Shown here in pieces: positions 50,301-62,132 of a stretch of DNA of 64,000 nucleotides; within the stretch, counting starts at the first letter, position 1; every line of letters begins with the position of its first letter. The position numbers and the translations under genes were made by a program. Below the pieces are notes generated by a model, which worked only from the letters and a program-made list of their open reading frames with translations, did no database searches and was not told the origin of the DNA. The stretch lies in the NCBI RefSeq assembly GCF_001640805.2, contig NC_066850.1, forward strand, positions 598,576 through 662,575, given 5' to 3'. This DNA comes from Lates calcarifer. Lineage: Eukaryota; Chordata; Actinopteri; Centropomidae.

Positions 50301-53300
50301 GAAGTTCAGAGAGAAAAAACTGGACCATAATCACATCTCACTTTGAAATATGAGGCAGGAAAGTCAATAAACAGGGACAGTAGCACATTAATCATTAAAG
50401 GATAACTGGCATTTATGAACGTGGATCTTATTCCCATGTTATTAGGTTTAAATGATTGATTTTAAATTCATTAAAGTTGTTTTTTCCACTGACAGACTCA
50501 AGTAAAAGTACCACACAGTAACACAGACACACTAACAGATGGAGGCAGTGGTATGACAACAACTCTCATATTCTGCTCCATAAAGTTCTTGTTTTTGTGA
50601 GTCTGGTAGTGATAAATAGTGATGTTTCTGGAAAGAGTAACACTTAGCAACAGTTTACTTTAAGTGCAAATATCTGGTGTTTATAATCAGTTTATAAAGA
50701 CAAGACCATCTAGAAACATCTCTATATATCACTACCAGACTCCACTGATAAAAACAGGAATTTTACCAGGCAGATATACAGACATACACTGCCTCCATCT
50801 GTTAGTGTGTCTGTGTTACTGTGTGGTACTTTTACTTCAGTAAAGTATCTGATTACTTCTTCCACCCTGAGAGTCACACAGTGACACAGACACACTAACA
50901 GATGGAGGCAGTGGTATTCCAGCAGCTCCTGGTTAAATCCCTGTTTTTATCAATGGAGTCTGGTATGGAAATATAGCAAAAAATGTCATTAACAAATCAT
51001 GCAAAGGTGTAATTCATATTTTCACAGTGTAGTCCTGTTAGTTTTTATCACATAGCTCTCTTTTTTCTTCTGTGTTTGTTACGTATAAGGAGACGTCAAA
51101 CCGTTTTGTTGAGGAAAATCTTTATAAATGAATAAAATGTTCTGCTTGTGATCTTTGTTTGTTTTAAATAAAATATCATGAGATCTGACCTGGACAGCGT
51201 GCTCGCTGGGGGAGGGTGATTACAGTAACACAGATGACGTGATGTTTGGCTGCGAGAGCGTCTCCTCCTCAGGTTTATGTTGGACCTGTGGCGCTGACGG
51301 AGGCTGCAGAGCATCAATTCAGAGGCTTGTTGCCTGGCAACACGTGTAGAGGATGACGGACCATCTGTAGCTGGTGGAGCAGGTGGCTCCAGATAACTGT
51401 AAACACATCAGGTTTAGAGCTTAGACTCTGAGTGTGACAATATTTAACAAGTTTTAATTTAATTTTTGAGGCTGGAGACAGAACGTCGACATCCCGTCAA
51501 AAACAAAAGGAACAAAAACACCAGAGATTTCATGTTGTCGTCTGTTGTTCCAGGTGGGTTCTCTGAGTTCTCCCACCTGTTCCCCGGTCTGTGTGAGGGA
51601 AAGTCCACTCTGGTTCCCTCCTGTATCTCCCAGCCCTGTCTGCCCGTCACCAACATCGGACCGACCCGCATCCTGCCTCACCTGTACCTGGGCTGCCAGA
51701 GGGATGTCCTCAACAAGGTACAGTTGTCAGGACCAGGACAGGTGTCATCAGTCAGGACAGGTGAGTCTGATCCCTGTGTCCCTGTTTGTCTCTGCAGGAT
51801 CTGATGCAGCAAAACGACATCGCCTACGTCCTGAACGCCAGTAACACCTGCCCCAAACCAGACTTCATCCCAGACTCTCACTTCCTGAGGGTTCCTGTCA
51901 ACGACTCGTTCTGTGAGAAGATCCTGCCGTGGTTGGACAGATCGGTGGAGTTCATAGGTCAGCAGGGAGACACACATCACACACCTGTGTTCACTGTCTG
52001 AGTTAGACAGAACATAATCTGAACGTCTCTGTGTTTCAGAGAAGGCCAAAGCCTCCAACGCTCGGGTCCTGGTTCACTGTCTGGCCGGGATCTCTCGCTC
52101 AGCCACCATCGCCATCGCCTACATCATGAAGAGGATGGACATGTCTCTGGACGAGGCGTACAGGTCCGACTCGTTATTAAATCTCCTGAACAGACGTCCT
52201 GCTGCGTTTAGACGAGGGCTCGACTCATGATGATGATAATGAGTCGTCAAGGAAACATAACTGATATTTGAAACACAAACTCCAACACAAAACTTTGTTG
52301 AAATGCCTTTAAGCATATGTTTAATTAAAAGAGATCATACTTACTGTATTATTGTAGTGTCACTGCAACATCATTATTCGGTCATTTTCAGTGTAACTGG
52401 GAAAGAGTAGATTGTTGTGTTTTCAGCGTAGAGGACTGTGACGTTTAACTGCTGCCTGACCTCGCAGATACAGTCAGAATCCCTCAGTGGTGATAGGCCT
52501 TTACTGTCTGATGACAGACAGAGGCATCAGAGCCAAAGAGGCACATTTTTAAATTCATTTATGTTATTGGCAGTCAGAGAAAAAAAATAACGATGCTGAT
52601 GATCATAAAAATGTTAATTTTTTATTTTATTTTCCGTCTCTTTGAGCTGATGCAGCAGAGTCGACGTGTTTGTCAGTTTCCTGTTTGATCGGTCCAAACA
52701 ATACGCTCAGTCTGTCCTAATGAGTCCAGAGCCTCGTTAACCCTCTAATTAATCTGTCCTCTGTGTCACTGTCAATTACAGACGCTCCTCCTGATCCTCA
52801 CTAATGATGGATTTGTGTCTTTGTGTTTTTTCCTCCTCTCAGGTTTGTGAAGGAGAAGAGACCGACCATCTCTCCCAACTTCAACTTCCTGGGTCAGCTG
52901 CTGGACTTTGAGAAGAAGATAAAAAGTCCTCACGGTACAGAAACTAAACTAAAGTCCCTCCATCATCAGGAGCCCGGCGCCGAGGCCCCCGCTCATCCCG
53001 AGGACCCGGAGCCTCCGGCCTGTCCCGAGGCCCCCGCAGGCCCCGGCCTGGCCCTGCTGGAGCCCCTCACCCTGCCCTGCGTCTTAGCCGACGCCCCCGA
53101 GGAGCGTCTGCTGGCTCAGGCTCTGAGTGGCCTGCAGCTCCCTGACGGACCCGAGGACAACGCCCGGCTGAAGCGCTCCTTCTCCCTGGACATCAAGTCG
53201 TACGGCGAGCCGGGGGGGAACGCCGCTCACCGAGTGTTCGTCCCTCACGGCGGATCGGGAGACGCTGCCGACTTCTACAAACCGTCAGCCTTCAAAGAGC

Positions 53301-53965
53301 CGACCAGTAAACCCTGCCAGTTCTCCCCGGTGGAGGAGGTGTCGGAGCAGTCCACTCCGGAACAGAGCCCCGACAAGGAGGAGGCAGATGGCCCGGAGCG
53401 AGCACCACCGGCCTCCTCCTCCTCCTCGTCCTCAGGCAGCTTCACCAAACCTCCGCCCGCCGCTCCAAACTGTTCCCAGCAGCTGCACCGGAGCGGCAGC
53501 ATGGAGGAGAACGCCACCAGCTTCCTGTTCGGCCTCTCCCGCAGCCAGCAGCACCTGGCCAAACCGGGGTCCGGCGGGGCCCTGAAAGGCTGGCATTCGG
53601 ACATCCTGCTGGGCCCCGTCACCGTCTCCACCTCCTCGCTGGCTGGCGGTTGGTACCTCTCCTCCGACTCCACGCGGTTCTACTCCACCTCCATCCTGAG
53701 CGGCGGCAGCGGAGGCTTTGCGGCGTACAGCTGCGGCCACGGCCTGGAGGCGGTGCGGCGGCGCAGCCGGCAGAGGACGGGCGACCGCGGCGACTCGAGG
53801 AGGAGCTGGCACGAAGAGAGCAGCTTCGAGAAGCAGCTGAAGCGACGCAGCTGTCAGATGGAGTTTGGAGACGGGATGACGGACAGCAGGTCCAGGGAGG
53901 AGATGGGGAAGGTGGGGAGTCAGTCGAGCTTCTCTGGCAGCATGGAGATCATCGAGGTCTCCTGA
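47301..53965 (+). CDS. dusp16: DUSP16 / MKP-7, MAP kinase phosphatase
   Basis: Dual-specificity phosphatase that inactivates JNK and p38 in the cytoplasm and shuttles to the nucleus. Exons: 47301-47564, 49671-49809, 51554-51717, 51798-51957, 52040-52163, 52843-53965, phase-consistent, 657 residues (human 665). The N-terminal rhodanese-like domain has LIDSRPFVDYNASHILEA and the docking motif KLMKRRLQQDK. The catalytic domain (exons 3-5 and the start of exon 6) contains HCLAGISRS with the nucleophile at Cys256 (human Cys244, because this N-terminus is about 12 residues longer and rich in Pro, Gly and Arg). KRPTISPNFNFLGQLLDFEKK closes it. The long last exon encodes the MKP-7-specific tail, with LKRSFSLDIKS, SPDKEEA, SFLFGLSRSQQHL, GWHSDIL, SRRSWHEES and the conserved end SGSMEIIEVS. 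The tail identifies DUSP16 rather than DUSP8. ATG 47301 is the first in frame. The gene looks intact. Confidence 0.97.
47565..49670 (+). other. dusp16: dusp16 intron after the ATG exon
   Basis: Contains the minus-strand copy of dispersed repeat R1 (47966-48097). About 48780-49010 is a non-repetitive stretch with homeodomain-type TAATTAATT (48956-48964) that could be conserved. The acceptor CTGTAG ends at 49670 after a CT run. No exon is seen. Confidence 0.6.
47966..48097 (-). repeat. Dispersed repeat R1, minus-strand copy
   Basis: Reverse complement of 36230-36385, with the same word order and a small internal deletion (the AACTCAGAAAGTTGG hairpin of the other copy is missing). Confidence 0.8.
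50495..50640. mobile_element. Foldback MITE, right half, copy D1
   Basis: AGTAAAAGTACCACACAGTA, then AGATGGAGGCAGTGGTAT, then TTTTTGTGAGTCTGGTAGTG. The left arm is absent. Confidence 0.7.
50700..50985. mobile_element. Foldback MITE, near-complete copy D2
   Basis: Left arm: CATCTCTATATATCACTACC and CAGACTCCACTGATAAAAAC. Centre: ACTTCAGTAAAGTATCTGAT. Right arm: GATGGAGGCAGTGGTATTCC and TCAATGGAGTCTGGTATGG. The terminal TAGGA repeat is eroded. It lies tandem to D1. Confidence 0.8.
51329..51346. promoter_or_regulatory. Perfect RFX X-box overlapping a CACGTG E-box
   Basis: GTTGCCTGGCAAC (51329-51341) is a palindromic X-box with a 1-base spacer. Its last base starts CACGTG (51341-51346). It lies in a dusp16 intron about 210 bases before an exon. 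Confidence 0.5.
52164..52842 (+). other. dusp16: dusp16 last intron
   Basis: Between the catalytic-loop exon and the tail exon. About 52640-52810 is non-repetitive with TAATTAAT-type words and could be conserved. Nothing else is recognised. Confidence 0.6.
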
Positions 53966-54332
53966 AACCGACCCTGGAACGGTTCTTCAGATATCTCACG
54001 CTCGGTTGGGACGAGGACGACCGACGCAGCTTCGACTCCCCCGACGTCAAACGGTTCAACAACCTGAAACGTAGAGAAACGCAGCAGCAGCACAGAGCGG
54101 CAGGTTGATGTCAAACAGGCGGAGGAAAGAGTTTATCTGGAAATGAGGTTTTAAAAAACGTCGTCTCATATTCAAAGACTCGACTGCTGCATCTACAACA
54201 GATGTCAGATATTTGTACCAGAGTCAAACTTTGTGTACAGAGAGATGAAGAACAGGTGGTTTGTTGTGTTGATGGTGAATCGGTTTCACCTGCAGGAGTC
54301 TCTGCTGCTGGAACACGTTTGATTTGGGAGCA

Positions 54333-54338
54333 AATAAA
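54333..54338 (+). terminator. dusp16: dusp16 poly(A) signal (first candidate)
   Basis: Canonical AATAAA. A longer 3' UTR ending near 56.66 kb is also possible. Confidence 0.4.
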
Positions 54339-55327
54339 TGAAGTAAAAACAGAGGAAATGATTTTTAAGAGATATATTTTAAAGCCTTTATTAGAGATAG
54401 ACAGATGATGAATGACAGTGATCAGACTCCATCAGGCTTAAATAACATGGACCTGATGATTCAATCAGCCTCACAAACTGACCTGAAATCAGCTGATTCA
54501 TTTTCCATTTCACAGACCTGAGATATTTTCTTGATTGTCTTTGTTCTCAGATGATTTTTCAGTCAGTAAAATCATGATTGTATTTAATATTTACAGCTGA
54601 TTTATTCCTGAAGAACCTTTCACACCCGCTGTTGGAGTTAATGTGAAAGGACCTTAGATCTCCACCTGTTGATTAGTTCTGTGCTTTAGTTTCAGAAACA
54701 CAGAGACATTAAATTATGTACATTTCAGTAAGAACTGGAAAAAGGCGGAGTAGATCCGACCTGGAGGAACTCGTAGTAAAACCTTTGAGGCGTCTGTCGT
54801 TGAGCCGCCGTGTGCTGCTGCTGCTGTGAACCGTCTCTTTCCTCTGACGGACTCTGAGCCTCCGGATGTTTCGTCTGGTTCGTGGATGAAGAGCTGAATA
54901 ATGAAGACGATGATGATGATTTTCTCAAAGACACGAGGAACAGAACTGAAACCTGTGGAACTGGAACAGGAACAGTTGTTTTTTCCTCTGAAGGTCTCAG
55001 CTGTACCTCACCATCCAAAACCTGCCTGTTGTTATTCAGATGAATGAAGAAGCTTCAGTGACGGTGAAATCTCAGGTGTTGTTTGAGCTGCAGGGAAAGA
55101 GAAGGACTGAAAACTCTTCACCTGTCCTGAGGATCACTGAAGAGGACCCGGGTTTAGGGGACGATGGTTCGGTTTAATCACTCACAGACGTATTCACAGT
55201 TAATCTTTGCACTACTGTGGTTTGGAGATGGATTTGATTCAAAGTGTATAAAACAGTAAAAAGAGAAACGATGACGATGAAGATGAAGAGCCTGTGTTTC
55301 TTTATTTACAACAGGTTTAAATCAGAG

Positions 55328-55417
55328 ACAACCTCTGTAGTCTCATTTAGACACTCGTTAGCAACCGCCTTTTTTAAGACACGTAAAAGCTTCAAACATC
55401 AGGAGTGGGGGATTTAA
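55328..55417 (-). repeat. Dispersed repeat R2, minus-strand copy
   Basis: Reverse complement of 44697-44786 with about one mismatch over roughly 90 bases. Confidence 0.85.
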
Positions 55418-57007
55418 GTTTTTTATTCAGTGAGTTTCCAAACTTTTTAAGACTTTTTCAGACCTGGACCAGTGTGAAGTTTGACTGTAGGGGGCGCTGT
55501 TGTTCTTTAGTGCGACTGGTTGTTATTGACGTTATTCAGCAGTAAACTGGTGTAAAATCAGTGGAATGACCCTTTAAACTCTCAGCCCACAGCGCCCTCT
55601 GCTGGACAGACGGTGTAATAACAGCTTTAATTTAGCTGATGTAAACAGCAGCTTCAGTGTGTGATCAGATGATTGATTGATGATATTGATCCTCACAAAC
55701 AGAAAATGTGTCTCTAACATAATTAAAACATTAACCTGGAAACTTCACTAATGAAAATAATCACATTATTTTACAAGATATGTTTTAAAAATCTGTTTCT
55801 ATTATAAACATGAGCTAAAATTAAAACTTAATTCAAATTAAACTGGAAAACTCGGTTCAGTTGCACATTTTGAATCTGGAAATAAACATTAAAAATCCAC
55901 ATTACGTTTATTTTCACTCTTTATGCGACAGTTAACTTTTAATTAGTTCTCTGGAGACAGAAATATTAAAAACAAAAAGCCACATGTTTGTGGCTCCAAA
56001 GGTTCAGTTTGTCCAAATTACACAACAAATAAACAACAAACAAGAGAATCAGTCCAGTCAGAGAGTTTCTGTTTCCTGAGTCCAGGTCTGTAAATAAACT
56101 GAGAAGGTTAAAGGAGTTTCGATTTAAAACCTTCAGCAGCTCTGACAGAAACAAAAACATTTTTAATGTTTTATATTGAAGGAACAGTCGATATAAAACC
56201 TGCTGATCCACGTTCAGTCATTTGTTTAAATCAGATCCTTGTTTCCTGCAGCAGAAAGTAGAAAATGTTTATTAAACCTCCTGCAGTGAAGCTCAGTCTG
56301 CAGCAGGTGGCGCTCTAACCTCTCCACTGACCGTTCATGGGTAAATCTGTTCCTGAGTGTTGACTGGAAGGTTCCTCAGCTCCAGTCAAACTGAGTCAAA
56401 TCATATTTACACACAAACAGACTGAGATCACAAATTATCTTTTATTGTTTTTATGCAAATACACGAAGTTTAACTTTCTGTACAAAGTGTTTATTCTAAA
56501 AAAAAAAAAAAAAAACATGCTCTGACTTTGTGCATTGACATTATCCACACTTCACCTGGACAGGTGTCACTAAAGAAGAGGAGGTGAGTCAGATTTAACA
56601 AACTGATTTAACCTTCTGTTTATAGACGTGTTGGTCTGATGTTCGTGTACAGAAATAAAGTTTACACAAAACAGCTGAATTCATAAAGATAAATCCAGTA
56701 AAAAAAGTGTTACAGGCTTTTGTTTTGAAAGGCTGAATTTGAATTTATTTTATTTTGTGTCTCATTTATTTTTTAAATTCTGTTTTAAAGGATTGTAGTT
56801 ATTTTTATCTGACCTCTGTGTTTCTGAAATCCTGGTCAGAGAGTGTGGATTACTGTTATTTAAATTTAAACCAAGTCAGTTTCAGTTTTAGTTAAGAAAT
56901 ATGAAAAGAAATGTGGAAACACAAAACTGACGGACGAGTAAATTTATTACAATACAGAAGAAGGAGAGGAAGAAAAAGAGGAAGAGGAAGAAACAACAGA
57001 AGAAGAA

Positions 57008-57041
57008 GAGGAGGAGGAGGAGGAGGAGGAGGAGGAGGAGG
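57008..57041. repeat. (GAG)n microsatellite
   Basis: About eleven GAG units within a longer GA-rich run (56955-57041), just before the CpG-richer zone. Confidence 0.93.
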
Positions 57042-57099
57042 ACCTTCCTCGTGTATCTTGGATACAGATGGGTGTGTCCTCTGGAGGCAGCTGTTGCTG

Positions 57100-57405
57100 C
57101 TCCGCCTGTCAGTCAGCGCTCAGGGCTCCTCCCTCCCTCGGTCTCCGGGCAGGTTGCTGCTGCTGCTGCTTCTCGATTCAAAGTCAAGTGTAGTTTAATC
57201 CGAGTCACATCTCTGGAGCGGAGCCGCTAAAAACACTGCTCCTCTCCCCGAAACACAGCTCAGTTTGTCGGATATAAAGTGTCCGGAGGAGGCGGTGAAA
57301 ACCTGGAGGATTAACGTGTTTTTATTTTGTAGTTTTTATTTCTTCTCTGTGCCATGTTTTTGTAACGCCACGCGGATTATTAGTGGATGAAGCCCACACC
57401 TGCAG
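57100..57405 (+). promoter_or_regulatory. Probable first exon and promoter of an unidentified rightward gene
   Basis: A CpG-richer segment ends in a consensus donor GCAG|GTAAGA at 57405/57406. An ATG at 57387 begins a frame MKPTPA plus one base to the donor, with an upstream 3-codon ORF at 57353. No downstream exon is in the window, so identity is unknown. ETV6, which neighbours LRP6 in human and starts MSETPA, is a weak guess only. Confidence 0.35.
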
Positions 57406-59935
57406 GTAAGACTGTTTTAATGATTTCCAACAGAGCACTTCACATTCCTCCTCCTCCACCCAGCTCCACCCGGAGACCGTTTCTGTCCGTTCACATGAAC
57501 CGAAGCTCGTGTTAAAATGATCTTTATTTAGGCTGAAATAAATATATATTCTGGTTTTATCGGCTTGTTCGTGGTAACGTTCATAGAAAATGTAAATGCA
57601 AACCGAGGCAACTTGATCTGCCCTCTTGCTCTGTGGAGGGAAAGGTAGCCCTGCGGTGTTGTAAGCGGAGAACACAAACACCAGACTCCATTGGGAATTT
57701 TAGATTAAATAAGGCTGTAGCTATTTACAGGCAGGTATACACGAGTTTACCACATGTAACGTAGTGTCAGTGCTACATCGTTAATTCGGCATACCTGTAT
57801 AACACCTCAAATGTGTTATATAAATGTAAGTTTAACTTTTATCACCACTTATCGTGTTATTTCTTGTGTGTTCTTAAAAGAAATTTACGTTGCATTGCGC
57901 TGGGCGACGCCGAGTTGTGTGAACCAGGACCAAGCCTTTCTAAACAGTTTATTTAAAAATAATCGCCTTATATTAGATCATATTTATGCCGAAATCATTA
58001 ACAGCTTCAAACACAGCTCACAACAGACCCTTTGACCGTGTAATCCTGTGTTTATACTCTCTGATACGCTAACTCACCTTAAATCGTCAGAATTTTAAAT
58101 GGGATTTGGCACACTGTGTTCATGGGGGACAAAAATGAAGGTTAAGGGCAGCTCCACGCTCCGCATAGTGACCCACAGTTTGTCAGTGAAAGGAAAACAC
58201 ATGAATTTATCAAATATAAAGACAAAAACAAGCTAACCCGAGCCGAGCCAGGCTAACGCCGCCGTACAGGTGTGTGAGGCGGCCCCGTCAACAGGCGGTG
58301 TGTCCCCGGCTGTGTGTCCGGGGGCTGCCCGGTGTGTCGGAGCCCTTTTGTTTGGCTTGGCCTGAATGGAGCCCGGTTGCCAGGGATGACAGAGATAGCA
58401 CGGCTCCGTATTGTTCCAGCCGGGGTTAACGGAAGGTCTCGGCGGTTTCATTTAATCTCTTTTTGTCCTTTGAAAACAACCGGCTCCTGTTATCTTTGAC
58501 TTTAGCTGACATTACGGACATGACCGGTTGAAGCTAGCAGCAGAGTCTCACCTGGTTTCAGCGGGAAAAAACACATTCATTTACATTCAGAGAGAGATGG
58601 ACAGTTTGTTCCTGAGAGGCCGGTGTAAACGGTTAACACGATAATAAGCTGCAGCTCATTAGTTTCCCTCCTGTGACCTCTCCAGGTAATTGGTGTTATG
58701 AGTCCAGGTCCCAGGTGAGATCACCTGGTCACTCCACAGATGATGAAGCCTCAGTCTGTAATCTGCTCTTCACCTTCCAGGCTTTTAGCCTCAGTTTTTA
58801 AATGTTGGCTGATATTTCTGAACTTTGAAACACTGAGTCGTTTTAATGAATCCTCCTCTAAGACTGGATCACTGAACAGAGCCCGGGGGATCAGGAAGCT
58901 CTGGACCAGATCCTCTGTTTACAGTGACTGTTGATGCTTCCTGTTGGAAAGTTAAAGACGACCACAGGAGACTGAAAACCGACAGCAGAGACACAACATT
59001 ACAGAAAAGAGACTTAAAATCAGCACAGGAACTGTTTGTTCTGCGTCTGTGAGTCGGGGTCTTTTCATTTGTCTGTGCTGTGGGGCCCCGCTGGCTCTTG
59101 ATCCGTCCCTGCCTGCAGATATGAAACATGAGACGTACAGTAAATAAGATTTTACCTGGTCTCTGCATCTTTGACCCAAACACACGTCTTCAGGTCGTGA
59201 CCTCTGAGTTCAGGCTGGTTGTTGTTATTTTTTTTGTCCACGTCCATCTCTGAAACCCTGCTGACTTCAGCCGCCATCTTTGTTTGGGTCACAGAGATGA
59301 CGATTCAGTCCACTGGTTTTAACTCTGCTGCTGGGATCGTTGACCCTCCTCTGTACCTGTACTCAGGTGTTTTATCTGGAGGGTGATGTCAGCTCACTGT
59401 TAGCTGTTTTATCTGGAGGTCAAAGGTCGTCAGCCTCTTAGAAAACCACATCTGCTGATGCTGAACACTTGAAGGACCTTTGAGCGTGTTGTGTAATCTT
59501 TGCTGTTTTTCTGAAGCTTTGTCCCACTTTCTGAGAGCTTCCTGTTAGTGGAGGATTAAAGTCCACAGCTGGTCCTGGATCTGTTTTCTGTGGGGACTCT
59601 GGTCTTCGTGGGAAACGTCCGTCCAGCTGTTGAGGACTCGGACTATTTCTGGATGTTTCCCAGAGTCTCTGCTCGTTTTATTTTTAGCAGAGGAAACGAT
59701 CAGATTCTGGTCCTGAAAGTCCTGGTTTTACAGGTTTTAATCTGACTTTACTCTGTGATTGATTCTGGATTAAACCTGAGTTTATTCTCAGGCTGATCAA
59801 TAACTGTAGCTGATGATCAGTTTATTGATTTATTGATCTGTCGTGTTTTGTTTTTTTTTCATCTTTTTATCCATTAAATCTAAGAAACAAACACTCAGAC
59901 TGTGAGTGTTACCTGGCGTCTTCCGGGAGATCCTG

Positions 59936-59940
<5 letters not shown>

Positions 59941-59984
<44 letters not shown>
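59941..59984. repeat. (TG)n microsatellite
   Basis: About 22 TG units. Confidence 0.95.
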
Positions 59985-59985
<1 letters not shown>

Positions 59986-60164
59986 TGTCTGTTACCGTGA
60001 CGACAGGGTGATGTAACCGTACCTGCCAGGTGTTGCCGTGATCTGATGGAGAGGAGAGTCCCCGTGTTGAATTATGGGACAGAAACAGGAAACTGGAGCT
60101 GATGAGTTTGAACAGGAGTCGAGTTTCACACTAAACAAGAAACAGCTGAGAGGCAGAGGATCAA

Positions 60165-60190
60165 TCAGTCAATCAATCAATCAATCAATC
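60165..60190. repeat. (TCAA)n microsatellite
   Basis: About six copies. A complementary (TTGA)n run lies at 60528-60566. Confidence 0.9.
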
Positions 60191-60527
60191 AGTCAGAGTT
60201 TATTTGCATCTTTCATGCAGGTTAATGCAGGTCAGAGTCAGAGATGATGAGACGAAGAAATAAAAAGATGAATCTGATCAAATGAAACAGAAACAGTAGA
60301 AATAAAACAGGAGAATAAATCAATAAGAAGTTAATAAATAAATAATAAAGTCTGAGTAAAGTTTGTGTTTAAAGTTGAGTTTCTCTCAGATCAACATGTT
60401 TTTACTAATTTACTATTTAATTTAATTTAGTTTAGTTTTTGTTTTCTTATTTTTCCTGTTGGTTTGAATCAGTCTCAGTCTGTTTCATCACTGTGAACTG
60501 TTTCTGTGCTGCTATAGAAACAGAATT

Positions 60528-60566
60528 TGATTGATGATTGATTGATTGATGATTGATTGATTGATG
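60528..60566. repeat. (TTGA)n imperfect microsatellite
   Basis: TTGA units with TGA interruptions; complementary to the run at 60165-60190. Confidence 0.85.
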
Positions 60567-60685
60567 TGATCTGAAGTCATCTGGACTGTTTGACCTTTGA
60601 CCTTTAGAGATCATGTGACCTCATGAAAAGCAGCAGGTTCAGAGTTTTAATTTATCGTTTTAATGAAGCAGAGCAAACTGTTAAT

Positions 60686-60688
<3 letters not shown>

Positions 60689-60743
<55 letters not shown>
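60689..60743. repeat. (TG)n microsatellite
   Basis: About 27 uninterrupted TG units. Confidence 0.95.
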
Positions 60744-60744
<1 letters not shown>

Positions 60745-60850
60745 TTTTCTTTCTCTCAGTTTGTGTTTTGTTGCTGGTTCAGTTGCTCAGTGTCGAACAG
60801 AAACTCTGGAGATAAAACTGAAGCTTCAGTGACGAGCTGCTCTGTGTCAG

Positions 60851-60877
60851 AGGTCACAGGTCACAGGTCACAGGTCA
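60851..60877. repeat. (AGGTCAC)4, tandem nuclear-receptor half-sites
   Basis: AGGTCA starts at 60851, 60858, 60865 and 60872, each separated by one C. This gives three overlapping DR1 elements (AGGTCA-N-AGGTCA). Confidence 0.75.
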
Positions 60878-61045
60878 GAGAACAAGACCACCTTCATGTT
60901 TTATAGTTTTCATCTTCTCTGTTCTCTGAGGCCTGAAGGATTCATGTGGTCTCTGCAGGAGGAAACTGGTTTCATGGTTCATCCTGGTTCTGGTCTCTTA
61001 GACTTACTGGACTGTTTTATGAAGTGAACATGTCCAATCCATCAG

Positions 61046-61108
61046 ATCCACAGAGTCCTGATCCACAGAGTCCTGATCCACAGAGTCCTGATCCACAGAG
61101 TCCTGATC
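61046..61108. repeat. 15-bp minisatellite (ATCCACAGAGTCCTG), four units
   Basis: Four perfect tandem copies. Any open frame through it (SPDPQ repeats) lacks other support as coding. Confidence 0.92.
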
Positions 61109-61879
61109 AGCTGCTCCCAGATCAGTTTTATTATTTAATGAATGTGATAAAGATCCTTTAAGACTCATCATGTTTATGACGTGATCATAAACTCTGAGTT
61201 TGATTCTTGTTTAATCTCAAATATCTCAGATAAAATATTTAGTTTTAGGATTTAACACATCATCTCACAGATAACGTTTCACATTTATGATCAGAAGTTG
61301 TGATGAGATTAAAGTTGTAATTTAAAGGATTGAATCAAAACTCTGCAGCGAAGAAGTTGTGGTTATTTAAAAAACCAAGTCAAGGTTTTATTTGGAGGAA
61401 AAGTCCGAATATAATTAGTCTCAGAGAAAAGAGACAGTTCACTGAAAGTAAAAACAAACACATTCATTAAAACCAAAACTAAACTCAAGAATTCATCTAC
61501 GTCCTTTCATTTATTTAGAATTTGTCCTAAAACCAGATCAGGACAAAGACCAGAGTCCAGCAGCAGATAAACTCCTGATCCTGTTGATAACTGATGATCT
61601 GATCAATACTGAGCTCAGTGTTTTCTTAGAGTTACAGAGCGAGGCTCAGTGAGTCTCAGGTTCATTAAATCTGGATTAAATCAGATTATTAAAGGCTTCA
61701 TGTGGAGGATTAACAATAATTCACTGTGATTTCTGACCTGAGTTCAGTTTGTTTTACTGCAGTTACTGAACCAGGAAATGAAACGTAGAATAAAAGGAAA
61801 ATGTAAATGAATCAATAGAATTCAGTTAAAATCCAGATGAAAAGTTTTGTTGTAAACACATGATGTTCAGACTGTGGAG

Positions 61880-62132
61880 CTTTAAGTCCTGTCAGTCTCT
61901 AAGCCCCGCCCCCTGCTCCTCAGCCCCTCCCCCACCTGTTCCTAACGAGTCATTAATTAGAGGCTTAGACTCGTCAGTGAACAACAACAAGCTGCTGTAG
62001 TAAATCCAGGACCTGCAGAGACCTGGATCCTCAGTAATCTGTCACACACGAGCCTCAGATCCTCGTCAGTCTGTGGAGTCAGAGCAGGTTCGATACTGAA
62101 GAGAACGATTCACCTGTGGACGACACGGACAG
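61880..62132 (+). promoter_or_regulatory. Candidate alternative first exon with GC boxes
   Basis: Two GC-box-like blocks (AAGCCCCGCCCCCTGC at about 61902, CCCCTCCCCCACC at about 61924) precede about 170 bases of non-repetitive sequence. That ends at a donor-like ACAG|GTAGGA at 62132/62133. No ATG frame is evident, so it would be an untranslated exon of a rightward gene. Confidence 0.3.

Larger units (their letters stand above)
49810..51553 (+). other. dusp16: dusp16 intron with MITE copies and an X-box/E-box
   Basis: Contains a MITE scrap (49838-49878), two larger MITE segments (50495-50640 and 50700-50985), and the motif pair at 51329-51346. The remainder is AT-rich and unremarkable. Confidence 0.65.
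53966..56660 (+). other. dusp16: dusp16 3' UTR and downstream flank
   Basis: An AATAAA at 54333-54338 (368 bases after the stop) is the first plausible transcript end, and another is at 56654-56659. The flank includes repeat R2 (55328-55417) and an 18-base A run near 56500. Open frames here have no family resemblance. Confidence 0.5.
57406..61879 (+). other. Intron or intergenic, CpG-richer at left, repeats at right
   Basis: 58240-58460 is GC-rich (GGCGGCCCCG, GGGGGCTGCCCGG) and continues the island that starts near 57.1 kb. A MITE scrap (CACCAGACTCCATTG) is at about 57680-57694. Microsatellites and short arrays are listed separately. No coding exon is found. Confidence 0.5.

Noticed and set aside
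53275..54108. Alternative frames over the dusp16 tail exon
   Set aside because: The in-frame translation matches the MKP-7 tail throughout; the others are shadows.
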